NCBI GenBank assembly: GCA_016865015.1
Contig: CP018226.1
Coordinates: forward strand, 4,309,001-4,373,000
Length of the DNA: 64,000 nt
Source of the DNA: Rhizobiales bacterium IMCC20636
GTDB taxonomy: Bacteria > Pseudomonadota > Alphaproteobacteria > Rhizobiales > GCA-2746425
Direction of reading: 5' to 3'
Shown: positions 9,236-19,010 of the stretch, one piece after another
Layout: each line of letters begins with the position of its first letter
How positions within the stretch are numbered: the first letter of the stretch is position 1
Translations under genes and position numbers: made by a program
Notes under the pieces: model-generated
The model's input: only the letters and a program-made list of their open reading frames with translations
What the model was told of the DNA's origin: nothing
Database searches by the model: none

Positions 9236-9255
9236 GTCTTTTGATGGAGCCAGCA

Positions 9256-10443
9256 ATGGGAAATGATCAAACCAAGCAGTATCGCCCTGCCACACAATTG
9301 GTGCATGGCGGTACCATGCGCTCTCAATTTGGCGAGACGTCAGAAGCAATCTTCATGACGCAGGGCTATGTTTACGATACAGCCGAGGCTGCAGAAGCGC
9401 GCTTTGATGGCAGCGATCCGGGCTTTGTCTATTCCCGCTATGCCAACCCAACCGTCAAGATGTTTGAAGACAGGATGATGGGCCTTGAAGGCGCCACTGG
9501 CGCGCGTGGCACCGCCAGCGGCATGGCTGCCATCTATGGCGCCATTGTTTGTGATCTGAAGGCTGGCGATCACGTGGTGGCCGCAAAAGCATTGTTTGGC
9601 TCATGCCTGTATATCGTAGCCGACATACTGCCGCGCTACGGCATTGAGACCACATTGGTAGATGGCACAGATCTGTCGGCCTGGCAGGCGGCGATGCGCC
9701 CCAATACCAAAACTCTTTTTCTGGAAAGCCCGACCAATCCACGCCTTGAAGTTCTGGATATTGCCGCGATTGCCGATATTGCCCATGCGGGCGGCGCGCG
9801 CCTTCTGGTCGATAATGTATTTGCCACACCGCTATGGCAAAAGCCCTTGCAACTCGGTGCCGATGTGGTGGCCTATTCGGCAACCAAGCATATTGACGGT
9901 CAGGGCCGATGCCTGGGCGGTGTGGTGCTGTCGGATGAGGAATGGGTGGAAGACAAGCTGGCTCCATTCCTGAAACATACAGGGCCCAGCCTCAGCCCGT
10001 TCAATGCCTGGACCTTGCTGAAAGGTCTGGAGACGCTCCAGCTGCGGGTGGCAGAACAGACGCGCTCGGCAGCAACACTGGCAGATTTCCTGGCCGACCA
10101 TCCGGCAATCAAAACCCTGATCTATCCGGGACGCACAGACCACCCGCAATATGACGTCGCCACGCGGCAGATGGAAAAAGGCGGGACCATGATTGCCTTT
10201 GAAGTCAAGGGTGGCAAGGACGCGGCGTTCCGCTTCTCCAACGCCTTGAACCTCATCATCATGTCCAACAATCTCGGCGATGCCAAAAGCCTGATCACCC
10301 ATCCGGCAACGACAACACATCAACGCCTGTCAGATGAAGACAAGGCAGAACTTGGCATTGCACCCGGCCTGCTGCGTTTCTCGGTTGGACTGGAAGATGT
10401 GGAAGATCTCAAGGAAGATCTGGATCAGGCGCTTTCCGCTTAA
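9256..10443 (+). CDS. metZ: O-succinylhomoserine sulfhydrylase
   Basis: This PLP enzyme of the Cys/Met metabolism family makes homocysteine from O-succinylhomoserine and sulfide. The 395 residues show the PLP-lysine motif YSATKHIDGQG, the preceding Asp in LLVDNVFATPLWQKP, the early YSRYANPTV and the late substrate-binding GDAKSLITHPATTTH. I choose ATG 9256 because GGAG lies 6 bases upstream and the protein then starts MGNDQTKQYRPAT, as expected. Upstream in-frame codons fall inside the riboswitch and terminator and cannot be coding. Regulation is by the SAM-II riboswitch at 9128-9189. The 3' end overlaps the convergent next gene by 4 bases. Confidence 0.93.
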   Translation: MGNDQTKQYRPATQLVHGGTMRSQFGETSEAIFMTQGYVYDTAEAAEARFDGSDPGFVYSRYANPTVKMFEDRMMGLEGATGARGTASGMAAIYGAIVCDLKAGDHVVAAKALFGSCLYIVADILPRYGIETTLVDGTDLSAWQAAMRPNTKTLFLESPTNPRLEVLDIAAIADIAHAGGARLLVDNVFATPLWQKPLQLGADVVAYSATKHIDGQGRCLGGVVLSDEEWVEDKLAPFLKHTGPSLSPFNAWTLLKGLETLQLRVAEQTRSAATLADFLADHPAIKTLIYPGRTDHPQYDVATRQMEKGGTMIAFEVKGGKDAAFRFSNALNLIIMSNNLGDAKSLITHPATTTHQRLSDEDKAELGIAPGLLRFSVGLEDVEDLKEDLDQALSA

Positions 10444-11051
10444 TTGGATTTCAGCGAAATCCAGCCAATGACCACACGGTTTGCTGCCGTCACGAAACAG
10501 ATGGCAGCAAACGCGTAGGCGATCCAGGCAAACCAGTCCGGGAACAGGCAGAAGGCGACAAATACGGCGATGGTCTCCGTGCCTTCTGCCAGTCCACCAA
10601 TGTAATAGAGCGATTTCAGCCCCCGTGCGGTGGTCGTAATCTTGCGTTTCTCCGCCATGATGGCAAAGGCCAGAAAGCTGGAGCCGGTTGCGTAAAACCC
10701 GGCCAGCAGAACCGCCGCTGCCAGAGCATTGGCCTGCGGGTCTGCAATCGCGAAGGCCATGGGAATGGCCCCGTAGAAAAAGAAATCCAGCGTGATATCG
10801 AGAAAGCCGCCCAGATCACTTGGTGCTGTGGCGCGGGCCACGGCGCCATCCAATCCATCGGCCAGGCGGCTGAGCAGTAACAGGACCAGACCCAGCAGAT
10901 AAAGTTGGAAGGCAATCGCCAATGCCGCCAGCAAACCGACTGCAAAACCGGTCAACGTCACTGCATTGGCAGTAATGTGCCTGGAGGCGAGCCAGACTCC
11001 GATGCGGTTGAGCGGTGGATCGATCAGTTTGCGCATCTGGCTGTCAAGCAT
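10440..11051 (-). CDS. CDP-alcohol phosphatidyltransferase family protein
   Basis: This integral membrane enzyme transfers a phosphatidyl group from a CDP-linked donor to an alcohol. The family signature DGLDGAVAR, followed by SDLGGFLDITLD, supplies all the catalytic aspartates. About six hydrophobic helices fill the 203 residues. Sequence alone does not decide whether the acceptor is glycerol phosphate, serine, inositol or another alcohol. It overlaps the metZ end by 4 bases (tail to tail). Confidence 0.88.
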   Translation of the reverse strand: MLDSQMRKLIDPPLNRIGVWLASRHITANAVTLTGFAVGLLAALAIAFQLYLLGLVLLLLSRLADGLDGAVARATAPSDLGGFLDITLDFFFYGAIPMAFAIADPQANALAAAVLLAGFYATGSSFLAFAIMAEKRKITTTARGLKSLYYIGGLAEGTETIAVFVAFCLFPDWFAWIAYAFAAICFVTAANRVVIGWISLKSN

Positions 11052-11112
11052 GGCGGGTCTTCAGTTCCGGTGAATCTCGACAGACCCTAGAGCATTCTGG
11101 ATTTGCGTGCAT

Positions 11113-11499
11113 TCACTCTTGCTTGATCTCGGCCTCGGCCTCGGTCAATTCCTTTTGAAGCGCCTGGGTCATGCGCTCCAGAGATTGCGGAGACAGTTCA
11201 GAAATGTGTGCCGCCAGCAGATTGGCCAGATTTGTGGCATCAGGGGTGAGACCTGATGTGTCCACGGTCACACGCGGGTCGGAACTGCGCGCCAGGGTTA
11301 CCAGATCTTCCGCATCATCCCAGATCAGGTTGAAGTAAGCGATGATCCGCTGCAACATCAACCAGCCCGGGCGACCACGATGGCCATGCTCCAGAGCTGA
11401 CAGATAGGCTGATGAAACACCCAGTTCATCAGCCATATGTTTCATCGTCACACCCTTTTGGGAGCGCAACTCCCGCAATCTTTTGCCAAGTGGTGTCAT
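11113..11499 (-). CDS. XRE-family helix-turn-helix regulator
   Basis: The 128-residue protein has an N-terminal lambda-repressor-like HTH (about residues 4-60: LRELRSQKGVTMKHMADELG, then SSAYLSALEHG) and a helical Glu-rich C-terminal tail. Its ATG overlaps the smr stop (ATGA), and smr overlaps mltA in the same way, so the three are one translationally coupled unit. The target is unknown; regulation of this operon or of envelope genes is possible but not shown. Confidence 0.85.
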   Translation of the reverse strand: MTPLGKRLRELRSQKGVTMKHMADELGVSSAYLSALEHGHRGRPGWLMLQRIIAYFNLIWDDAEDLVTLARSSDPRVTVDTSGLTPDATNLANLLAAHISELSPQSLERMTQALQKELTEAEAEIKQE

Positions 11500-12086
11500 G
11501 TTGTATCTGGCCCCTGCCGCTTGCGCCGCAGTCTGACATATAATGCTCCCGATCCGCCATGGGAGATGGAGGCTTTATCAAAACCGGCCACAAGGAACGC
11601 CAGTTCCGGACCTGACAACCAGGCTGGCACCATGCGGCGCAACACGCCCCGCTCTCCGGTATCCGGGTTAGCGGCCTTGCCTTTTCCCGTGATGACCAGC
11701 ACGTAGCGCGCGCCGCCCGCCTGTGCCTGATGCAGGAACTGGGTGAGCCGGTTATGCGCGGCTGCCTGGGTCATGCCGTGCAGGTCGAGGGTGGCGTCCA
11801 GTGCATCCTGTCCGCGTTTGAGACGCCGCCTGCTCTTGTTATCCAGCGGTGACAGCAACAGAGGTTGCGGCTGTTTCGGCGTGGAAACCGGTGGATGATA
11901 GGCTGGCATCACGATGCGCCGGGCAACCGCTTTGGGCGGTTTGGCTGCTTTAGCCGGTTGCGGCACCGGGTCAGTGGCTATGGTCTTGTAGTGCGGTTCC
12001 TGATGCGCTGGCACAACGCTTTCGGTGACACGGTTCCACAGTCGCCGCTCTTCCGGTGACAATTCTCGTAATTTCCGGCGCTTCAT
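11496..12086 (-). CDS. Smr/MutS2-domain protein
   Basis: The protein has a basic, Pro-rich N-terminal half (about residues 1-90) and a C-terminal Smr domain (about 95-190) with the hallmarks LDLHGMTQ and VITGKG. Smr domains bind nucleic acid and many have nuclease activity; stand-alone forms may act on RNA or stalled ribosomes. It lies in an mltA-smr-xre unit with 4-base overlaps at both ends. Confidence 0.9.
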   Translation of the reverse strand: MKRRKLRELSPEERRLWNRVTESVVPAHQEPHYKTIATDPVPQPAKAAKPPKAVARRIVMPAYHPPVSTPKQPQPLLLSPLDNKSRRRLKRGQDALDATLDLHGMTQAAAHNRLTQFLHQAQAGGARYVLVITGKGKAANPDTGERGVLRRMVPAWLSGPELAFLVAGFDKASISHGGSGALYVRLRRKRQGPDTT

Positions 12087-13213
12087 GGTGCCATGTCCTG
12101 TTGCGCACGCGGCATCAGAACGACAAAGCGACAGGGGGCCGCAAAGGTTCCGGCAATTTCGCCAGCATCACGGCCGCTTCCGGCAAAGAAATCGCCACGA
12201 TGCGGTCCGACAATGGCAGAACCGGTATCCTGCGCAACCATGAGGCGATTATGTGCGTTGCCATCCTGACTATAGCTGACATAGATCGGCGTATGGAATG
12301 TGTGCAGCACACGGTCAACTGCAAGCGACCGCCCAGAGGTCAGTTGTACCCCTGCAGCGGCGCGGGGGCCCATATCTGGCTGCAGGCCCTGTTCTTCCTG
12401 AAAGAAGATGAAGGATCGGTTCTGATGAAGAATGTCCAATTGCTGATCGGGATTTTCAAACAGCCATGCCTTGATGGTTTGCATGGTGATATTGCCGGGC
12501 GCTAACAGGCCCTTGTCCTTCATCACCTTGCCAATGGCTGTGTAATCATGGCCGGATTTGCCATCATAGCTGACCCGCATGGTGCCACCCTGCTGCAGAC
12601 GGATGGACGCGGATCCCTGGATATGGATGAAAAACGCATCAACCCGGTCAGCCAGCCAGACCAGTTCAAGACCCTGCCCGGCCAAAGCTCCGTCGGAAAA
12701 ATCAGCGCCTTCGATTTCACTGCGATCAAAATAGGGCACAAGTCCCTGCGGTGCCTGCCGTCCAAAGCGCAAATCTTCCGGCCAGCCTTCGAGCAATCCC
12801 ACGGATGTTTCAATGGATTTGGTTTCAACCAGATCGGCGGGGCGGCGCAGCAGGGGAATTGGATAGGCTTTTGATTGTGTTAGCGAGCCTTCCAGCACAG
12901 GCTCAAAATAAGCGGTCAGCAGGCCCGGATGGTCTGATCCAGGTGCATCATCAGAAAACAGCACTGGCGCAAACCGGGTTTCAAAAAATGATTTGGCTGT
13001 CGCGGCATCCTGCACGCTGTCAGATTGCCTGCGCGCTTCAGCCAGTATTTTCCCCAACGCTGAACCATCAATGCCAAGGGTTCGGGTTTTCGGACCGGCC
13101 TCGCCTGTAAAGGCTTCAGCGCTTGTCAAAAAGCAGTGAAAGGCGGCCAGATGATCATCGTCAGCCCAACCGGGCAAATCATCATAGGTGAGAGTCTGGA
13201 TGGCCGTTTGCAT
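12083..13213 (-). CDS. mltA: Membrane-bound lytic murein transglycosylase A
   Basis: This cell-wall enzyme cleaves the MurNAc-GlcNAc bond with formation of 1,6-anhydroMurNAc. The 376 residues contain the MltA domain (LTAYFEPVLEGSL, YFDRSEIEG, FFIHIQGSASIRL) and the C-terminal 3D domain with its catalytic Asp region (VAQDTGSAIVGPHRGD). No clear lipobox signal peptide is visible at the annotated N-terminus, unlike the E. coli enzyme. It is downstream of the Tim44-like gene and overlaps smr by 4 bases. Confidence 0.92.
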   Translation of the reverse strand: MQTAIQTLTYDDLPGWADDDHLAAFHCFLTSAEAFTGEAGPKTRTLGIDGSALGKILAEARRQSDSVQDAATAKSFFETRFAPVLFSDDAPGSDHPGLLTAYFEPVLEGSLTQSKAYPIPLLRRPADLVETKSIETSVGLLEGWPEDLRFGRQAPQGLVPYFDRSEIEGADFSDGALAGQGLELVWLADRVDAFFIHIQGSASIRLQQGGTMRVSYDGKSGHDYTAIGKVMKDKGLLAPGNITMQTIKAWLFENPDQQLDILHQNRSFIFFQEEQGLQPDMGPRAAAGVQLTSGRSLAVDRVLHTFHTPIYVSYSQDGNAHNRLMVAQDTGSAIVGPHRGDFFAGSGRDAGEIAGTFAAPCRFVVLMPRAQQDMAP

Positions 13214-13239
13214 TCTGTCTGCCCCGGCCCAAGCAAGTG

Positions 13240-13944
13240 TCAGTCAGCAGCTTCAGTGGCTACCAGACGCCAGTTGGGGTCGCCCTCGCGTGGATCGCGG
13301 GCAAAGGTCCAGATGTCAGTTACTTCGGTGACCTTGCTGGCGCTTCCATCAATGATATCGCCGCCCTGGTCACGGGTGGCAGAAATCAGTTCGCTGACAA
13401 ACCGAACAGTGACGCGCAGTTCAGTGTCGTCGCCATGCGCATCGACCAGATTGGCTTTTTCAATGCCGACAAAGGTGAAATCCACACTTTCAGACCGGCT
13501 TTCGCGCTCGGCAATTGCCTCATCAAAGCCTGCATAGACTTCCTCTGACAGCAGCGGTTTCAGTTGATTGCGATCGCCAGAGGCATAGGCTGTCACGATC
13601 ATTTCGTAAGCAACACGTGCACCCGTCACAAATTCCTTGGGGTCGAAATCCGGATCGCGCGCCACAACTGGTGCGACGAGTTTCCTGAGCGCCACTTTCT
13701 TTGGATCGATATCCTCTTCGTCATCATCCTCGTCGACATGCTTATCATTTTTGCCATCAGATCGCTTGGGCAGATTGATGACATTGTCATTGGATGATTT
13801 CTGGCCGGTTTTTGGCTTTTCAGCATAGGGGTTATGCGGACGCCTTTCATGGCCGGTCCGTTTTCCCAGAACGCCACGCAGGCGGAGAAAGAAAAATACC
13901 GCTATTGCGATAAAAACAAGAGTGTAGAAATCGAAAAACTGCAT
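13240..13944 (-). CDS. Tim44-like membrane protein (TimA type)
   Basis: The 234 residues start with one membrane helix (FFDFYTLVFIAIAVFFFLRL). A charged acidic linker follows (about 40-85, with a run of Asp/Glu), then a C-terminal Tim44 domain (about 95-230) ending in DPREGDPNWRLVATEAAD. The domain is shared with the mitochondrial import motor subunit Tim44 and with ribosomal protein mL45; in alphaproteobacteria the protein is membrane-anchored and its role is not settled. It is divergent from fxsA-secB and heads the mltA-smr-xre unit. Confidence 0.88.
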   Translation of the reverse strand: MQFFDFYTLVFIAIAVFFFLRLRGVLGKRTGHERRPHNPYAEKPKTGQKSSNDNVINLPKRSDGKNDKHVDEDDDEEDIDPKKVALRKLVAPVVARDPDFDPKEFVTGARVAYEMIVTAYASGDRNQLKPLLSEEVYAGFDEAIAERESRSESVDFTFVGIEKANLVDAHGDDTELRVTVRFVSELISATRDQGGDIIDGSASKVTEVTDIWTFARDPREGDPNWRLVATEAAD

Positions 13945-14162
13945 GGATATTCCGCTCGTGCCTTTATTTAACTGTCGCCCGTGACAATGCGGGCCGCATG
14001 TCAGCGCATTCTTAGTCTTGTTTTACAGATAGCGCTAGGCCTGTCACACACAAGTGTTCAACAGGTTGCAAACTCATTTTTACACATCTTTGCCAATAAA
14101 ACTGCAGAAAAGTCTCGTTTTTCCGGTTAAATCACTTATCTGCGGGTTATTGGAGACCATTT

Positions 14163-14747
14163 ATGCGCTTTTCGCTGATACCTTTCGTGCTTCTTGTCGT
14201 GCCGTTGATGGAGATTGCTGCCTTTGTTGTGATTGGTGGTCAGATCGGCGTCTGGGCGACGCTTGCGATGGTTGTGGTGACCGCCGTCATCGGATCGTTT
14301 CTGCTGCGCTGGCAAGGCATATCGCTGCTGCGCCGCATCCAGAGCGAAGTGGCGGCTCAACGGCTTCCGGCCAAGGATCTGGTGCGCGGAGCCATGTTGG
14401 TTGTCGCCGGCATCTTGTTGCTGACACCCGGATTTGTCACCGATGCAATCGGATTTCTTCTGTTCGTGCCGCCAATTCAGGATGCAGTCTGGAGCTTTGT
14501 GAAATCGCGGGTTACTCTGGTCGGGTCTGGGGTAGGTTCTGGAGCCGCCTCCGGCATGCGCGGCGGACCACACGGTGGAAGCACGCAACATTCTTCAGGC
14601 GGGACCCATAACCGGGGGGCCAACCACCCATCAGCCGGACAACACCAACCCGACGAACGCGTTGTGGATCTGGACCCTGACGACTACCGGGACACCAATC
14701 TGGACAGCCCCTGGTCTGACGGGCCGGATGAAAACAGCCGAAAATGA
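14163..14747 (+). CDS. fxsA: FxsA family membrane protein
   Basis: The first 120 residues hold about three hydrophobic helices typical of FxsA (IPFVLLVVPLMEIAAFVVIG, then a loop and helices to FLLFVPPIQD). The remaining 70 are Gly/His/Asn/Asp-rich and probably disordered. In E. coli FxsA limits exclusion of phage T7 by the F plasmid, but its cellular job is unknown. It lies 131 bases before secB and divergent from the Tim44-like gene. Confidence 0.85.
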   Translation: MRFSLIPFVLLVVPLMEIAAFVVIGGQIGVWATLAMVVVTAVIGSFLLRWQGISLLRRIQSEVAAQRLPAKDLVRGAMLVVAGILLLTPGFVTDAIGFLLFVPPIQDAVWSFVKSRVTLVGSGVGSGAASGMRGGPHGGSTQHSSGGTHNRGANHPSAGQHQPDERVVDLDPDDYRDTNLDSPWSDGPDENSRK

Positions 14748-14878
14748 GATAAAAAGAACACCGAAAATCCCGGCCACGAGTGGCAACACAGCGGTTTAAA
14801 AACTGCTCAATGCTTGTTTCTGCGTCGGGCACATGCTAGCCACCCACCAACTTTTCTTGAATGATAACAGGATTAACT

Positions 14879-15406
14879 ATGAGCGATACGTCTTCATCAG
14901 ATCAGGCAGCTTCTGGCCAGGGCGCGCAGCCCGCAAATGGCGATGGGGCTGCCAAGCCACCACAGATCAATATTGTTGCGCAGTACATCAAGGATTTTTC
15001 ATTCGAAAATCCAAAGGCGCCGGATTCCCTGCGCCCGCGTGAAGGTGGACCGAACATTTCCATCAACGTCAATGTGAACGCAACGCCGCTTTCCGAAAAT
15101 GACTTTGAAGTTGATCTGAAGCTGGAATCCAAAGCCACGCATGAAGATGACGTCCTGTTCAACATCGAACTCGACTATGCTGGCATTTTCCGGCTTGCCA
15201 ATGTTCCAAAAGAGCATCTGCATCCGCTGATCATGATCGAATGCCCGCGTCTGCTGTTCCCGTTTGCACGCCAAATTGTTGCATCTGCCACACGCGACGG
15301 TGGCTTCCCGCCATTGCTGATCGATCCGGTGGATTTTGCAGCTCTCTACCGCCAGCGTCTGGAGCAGATCCAGGCCAAACAGGCGGCTGAAGGTCAGCCG
15401 AACTAA
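14879..15406 (+). CDS. secB: Protein-export chaperone SecB
   Basis: This cytosolic homotetrameric chaperone keeps secretory precursors unfolded and hands them to SecA. The 175-residue protein has the SecB fold (about residues 25-160) with [26 protein letters not shown] and [20 protein letters not shown] choose ATG 14879 because AGGA lies about 7 bases before it; an upstream in-frame ATG at 14861 lacks such a site. A strong terminator follows. Confidence 0.95.
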   Translation: MSDTSSSDQAASGQGAQPANGDGAAKPPQINIVAQYIKDFSFENPKAPDSLRPREGGPNISINVNVNATPLSENDFEVDLKLESKATHEDDVLFNIELDYAGIFRLANVPKEHLHPLIMIECPRLLFPFARQIVASATRDGGFPPLLIDPVDFAALYRQRLEQIQAKQAAEGQPN

Positions 15407-15434
15407 GACAATTCAGACAAGATCTGGAAATTTG

Positions 15435-15464
15435 AAAACCCGGCTGTTTCAGTCGGGTTTTTTT
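15435..15464 (+). terminator. Intrinsic terminator after secB
   Basis: AACCCG at 15437-15442 pairs with CGGGTT at 15454-15459 and is followed by a run of seven T residues. The A-run on the other side could also help stop transcription of the convergent penicillin-binding-protein gene. Confidence 0.85.
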
Positions 15465-15496
15465 CTGCGTTTCAAGCAGTGCCTGAGTTTTTGCGT

Positions 15497-17605
15497 CTAG
15501 CCACCAAACAGGCGTTGCAGGAAATTGCGGTCATCAGACCGGCGGCGCTTCGGTTGGGCGGCAATCTGGTCAGCAGATCTGGCGAAGGGGTGTAATTCCG
15601 ATGCCTGGGTCTGGGCCAGAATTTCCCGGGATTCAGACGCGCCTATCAGTGCCGTGGCGGGAATACCCTCATGGGCTGGCATCATGTAATCGTGCCAGAT
15701 GACCGCCGGCAGATTGCCTCCGGATGCGCGCTTGGTGGGGCTGTTATCATCGTTCCCGAGCCAGATACCAGTGACCAGATTGGCGGTGTAACCAATGAAC
15801 CATGCATCGCGGAAATCCTGGCTGGTTCCCGTCTTGCCGCCTGCCGGACGATTATCCAGCCGTGCTTTTGTGGCGGTACCAGAGACCAGTGTTGTCTGCA
15901 TCATGCTGTTCATCAGCCCCAGTGCAAAGGGGGCAATGACCGGCAGATTTCCACTGGGTTGACGCTCATAGAGCACCTCGCCACTGGCTGTTGTTATGCG
16001 CTCGATGGCGTGTTCGATGACGCTGTAGCCGCCATTGGCAAATGGCACATAGGCCGATGTCATTTCAAGCGGCGTTACTTCACTGGTTCCAAGAGCCAGA
16101 CTTGGAATGCGCTGCAATGCGCTGTTGATGCCAAGACGGTTGGCAACTTCTGCAACGGCATCAATGCCGACCTCATCACCAAGACGCGCCGCGACCGTGT
16201 TCAGCGACAGGGAAAGAGCCTGTTCCAGCGTCACCGGACCGCGAAATTTCTTGTTATAGTTCTGAGGTTCCCAGCCATTGATCAGGACCGGCCCGTCAAT
16301 TCGCACGGTTTCCGGGGTCAAACCCAGTTCCATCGCGGCCAGATAAACAAAGGGCTTGAAGGCGGAACCGGGCTGACGGCGTGCATCGGTGGCGCGGTTG
16401 AACTGGCTTTCACCATAATCACGCCCCCCAACCAAAGCACGTACAGCACCGGTGGGATCAATCGATACGACAGCCCCTTGGGTCACTCCATAGGTGCCGC
16501 CATCCCGGTCGAGACCTTCGCGCAATGCGGCTTCGGCAAGTTTCTGCAAACGGCTGTCGATGGTGGTCTGAACCACCACATCCTGATCGATTGTTCCGAG
16601 GAACCCTTTCACCCGATCAAACAGCCAGTCCGCGACATAGTTCTCGGCACCGGCCAGATGACGGCTGGTCGCTGATGCCGGGTTGGCAATGGCAAATTCG
16701 CGCTCGGAACTCGTGATGTAACCGACCTCTTCCATGGCGGCCAAGACCAGCTTGGCACGCTCTTGTGCCGCTTCAGGATTGCGGTTCGGGGCCAGGCGCG
16801 AAGGCGCTTTCAGCAGGCCGGCGATCACGGCAGATTCCGCCAGTGTCAGATAGCGCGCTGATTTCTGATAATAAGTGCGGGCAGCGGCATCGACGCCTGT
16901 TGCACCACCGCCGAGATAGACCCGGTTGAGATACATCTCCATGATTTCTTCTTTGGAGAATTTGTATTCAAGCCAGATGGCAATCGGCACTTCCTTCAGC
17001 TTGCGCCGCCAGTCACGCTCAGGGCCGAGATACAAGTTCTTGGCAAGCTGCTGGGTGATGGACGAACCGCCCTGCACCACACGTCCGGCGCGAAAATTAG
17101 CGACCATGGCACGGGCAATGCCCGGCACATCTATACCAAAATGGCTGTAAAAACGCCGGTCTTCAATGGCAATGACTGCCTGTGGCAAATAGGGTGGCAA
17201 TTGCTCCAGACGTACGGTTTCACCACCGGTTTCGCCACGATTGGCAATCAGCGTGCCATCGCGTGCCAACAATTGGACATTGGGAGAGCGAACCGGGATT
17301 TCCAGCTCCGTAAAATCAGGGAACTCGGAGGCAAAATAGATCGCCAGACCACCAAGTCCGATGGCGCCCCAAAGCATCAGCACGAAGCTCCAGTAAAACA
17401 GGAACCCGAAAAAACCGCGCTTCTTTTTGGACCGACGCTCTTTTGAGGGTTGTTTCTTGCCGCGCTGGGGTGGCTTTGAACCGCCGCCGCCGGTTCTTTT
17501 CACAGCACCTGACCGGGCCACACGCCCACGCGGTGGCTCGGCTCCGCGCTCCGGTGCGCTGCCGAATACAGGATCTTTTCTGTTCTGCTGTCTGGGGCCG
17601 CTCAT
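15497..17605 (-). CDS. mrcA: Penicillin-binding protein 1A (transglycosylase/transpeptidase)
   Basis: This bifunctional class A PBP polymerises glycan strands and cross-links peptides at the periplasmic face. The 702 residues have a basic cytosolic tail (1-65), one membrane anchor (about 66-92), a GT51 domain with EDRRFYSHFGID and GGSSITQQLAKN, and a transpeptidase domain with the active-site serine motif GSAFKPF, the SLN box and GGKTGTSQDF. All key motifs are intact. The residue 1-60 tail is rich in Lys/Arg/Gly/Pro. It is convergent with secB. Confidence 0.94.
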   Translation of the reverse strand: MSGPRQQNRKDPVFGSAPERGAEPPRGRVARSGAVKRTGGGGSKPPQRGKKQPSKERRSKKKRGFFGFLFYWSFVLMLWGAIGLGGLAIYFASEFPDFTELEIPVRSPNVQLLARDGTLIANRGETGGETVRLEQLPPYLPQAVIAIEDRRFYSHFGIDVPGIARAMVANFRAGRVVQGGSSITQQLAKNLYLGPERDWRRKLKEVPIAIWLEYKFSKEEIMEMYLNRVYLGGGATGVDAAARTYYQKSARYLTLAESAVIAGLLKAPSRLAPNRNPEAAQERAKLVLAAMEEVGYITSSEREFAIANPASATSRHLAGAENYVADWLFDRVKGFLGTIDQDVVVQTTIDSRLQKLAEAALREGLDRDGGTYGVTQGAVVSIDPTGAVRALVGGRDYGESQFNRATDARRQPGSAFKPFVYLAAMELGLTPETVRIDGPVLINGWEPQNYNKKFRGPVTLEQALSLSLNTVAARLGDEVGIDAVAEVANRLGINSALQRIPSLALGTSEVTPLEMTSAYVPFANGGYSVIEHAIERITTASGEVLYERQPSGNLPVIAPFALGLMNSMMQTTLVSGTATKARLDNRPAGGKTGTSQDFRDAWFIGYTANLVTGIWLGNDDNSPTKRASGGNLPAVIWHDYMMPAHEGIPATALIGASESREILAQTQASELHPFARSADQIAAQPKRRRSDDRNFLQRLFGG

Positions 17606-17875
17606 GGGAGGATGCGCACGCTTTCAGGTCTGGAATAATGTGTCATGCGATGGAGTTTAAATGAGGCAATTTAAGGGGCGGTTAAACATAAGTGCTTTTA
17701 CAGACCAGCCATTTTTGCAAAATCCCACCCGTTTCATGTGCCCAACGCCTGAATTGACCCTGTTGATCGTTAACCGTAACTCCACAAAACCGGCTTGTTC
17801 CCGGGCCGATTAACCCCTCACCAAACGCCCTGTTGTAGCCTGAGCCACGTTTGACAAAGCATGAGAAAAGAAAAA

Positions 17876-18940
17876 ATGGCAAAGCAACGTGTGGACTGGG
17901 TCGATGCCGCCAAAGGCATCTGCATTATTTTCGTGGTCATGATGCATTCAACCCTCGGCGTCGAAAAAGCTGTTGGCGAGACCAACTGGATGCACATTAT
18001 TGTCGCGTTTGCCGCACCCTTTCGCATGCCGGATTTCTTTCTCATTTCCGGCCTGTTTCTGGCCGCTGTGCTGGATCGGAACTGGCGCAAATATGTCGAT
18101 CTCAAAGTTATCCATTTCTTCTATTTCTACGCCCTGTGGGTCACGATCCAATTCCTGTTCAAGGCGCCCGGCATGGCATCGGAGTACGGCATTGGCGGTA
18201 CAGCGCTGCTCTATCTGAAGAGCTACATTGAACCGTTTGGAACACTTTGGTTCATCTATATTCTGCCGATCTTCTTTGTGTTCACAAAAGCAGCCCATGA
18301 TCTGCGCATACCTATCTGGATGACGGGTTTGTTTGCGGCTCTGATGCATCTCAGTGGACTGCATACCGACTGGCATCTGGCAAACGAGTTTGCGTCCCGT
18401 TATGTCTTCTTCTTTGCTGGCTATGCTCTGGCTCCGCTGATCTTCCGCATTGCCGATTGGGCGCGGCACAATATGTCCCTGACAGCTGTATTTCTTGTTG
18501 TCTGGGCACTGATCAATGGCGGGCTTGTCTGGGCACGTGTTGCCAGCACGCCGGTATTCTCGTTACCGCTGGGTTTTGCAGGCGCTGTGGCTCTGATCTG
18601 CGTTGCATCACTGATGATGGAATTGCGCCTGTCGGCACCGATTGCCTGGCTCGCAACACCGATTACCTGGCTTGGCGCAAATTCCATCGTGATCTATCTG
18701 GCGTTTTTTCTGCCGATGGCGATCACGCGCAGCATCTTGCTGAAAACCGGCATCATTCCTGATCTTGGGACCGTATCCATACTGGTCACCACGGCAGGCG
18801 TTGTGGGACCAGCGATTTTCTACCTGATCCTGAAACGGCTGAATATCGCGCTGTTCCTGTTTGAAAGACCCGCCTGGGCCCGCATGGCCCATACAGTGCC
18901 ATCGCCAAATAGCCAGGTCGCAATGAAGCCGGGAGAATAA
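17876..18940 (+). CDS. Acyltransferase family 3 membrane protein
   Basis: This polytopic membrane acyltransferase has about ten hydrophobic helices over 354 residues. The N-terminal RVDWVDAAKGICIIFVVMMH carries the family's conserved histidine, and FRMPDFFLISG follows. Members O-acylate polysaccharides, lipids or glucans (for example OpgC and NodX types); the substrate here is unknown. I prefer ATG 17876 because the conserved block begins right after it; ATG 17861, five codons upstream, is the alternative. It is a single gene before polA. Confidence 0.82.
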   Translation: MAKQRVDWVDAAKGICIIFVVMMHSTLGVEKAVGETNWMHIIVAFAAPFRMPDFFLISGLFLAAVLDRNWRKYVDLKVIHFFYFYALWVTIQFLFKAPGMASEYGIGGTALLYLKSYIEPFGTLWFIYILPIFFVFTKAAHDLRIPIWMTGLFAALMHLSGLHTDWHLANEFASRYVFFFAGYALAPLIFRIADWARHNMSLTAVFLVVWALINGGLVWARVASTPVFSLPLGFAGAVALICVASLMMELRLSAPIAWLATPITWLGANSIVIYLAFFLPMAITRSILLKTGIIPDLGTVSILVTTAGVVGPAIFYLILKRLNIALFLFERPAWARMAHTVPSPNSQVAMKPGE

Positions 18941-19010
18941 GGCACCATCAATCGCATCTGATTGGCGATTTCCGCTTTAGTCTGGGTGGCGGCAATGGCA
19001 TAGTCCGGCC

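Noticed and set aside
9091-9255. An upstream start extending metZ by 55 codons
   Set aside because: That stretch is the SAM-II riboswitch and terminator; GGAG before ATG 9256 and family homology fix the start there.
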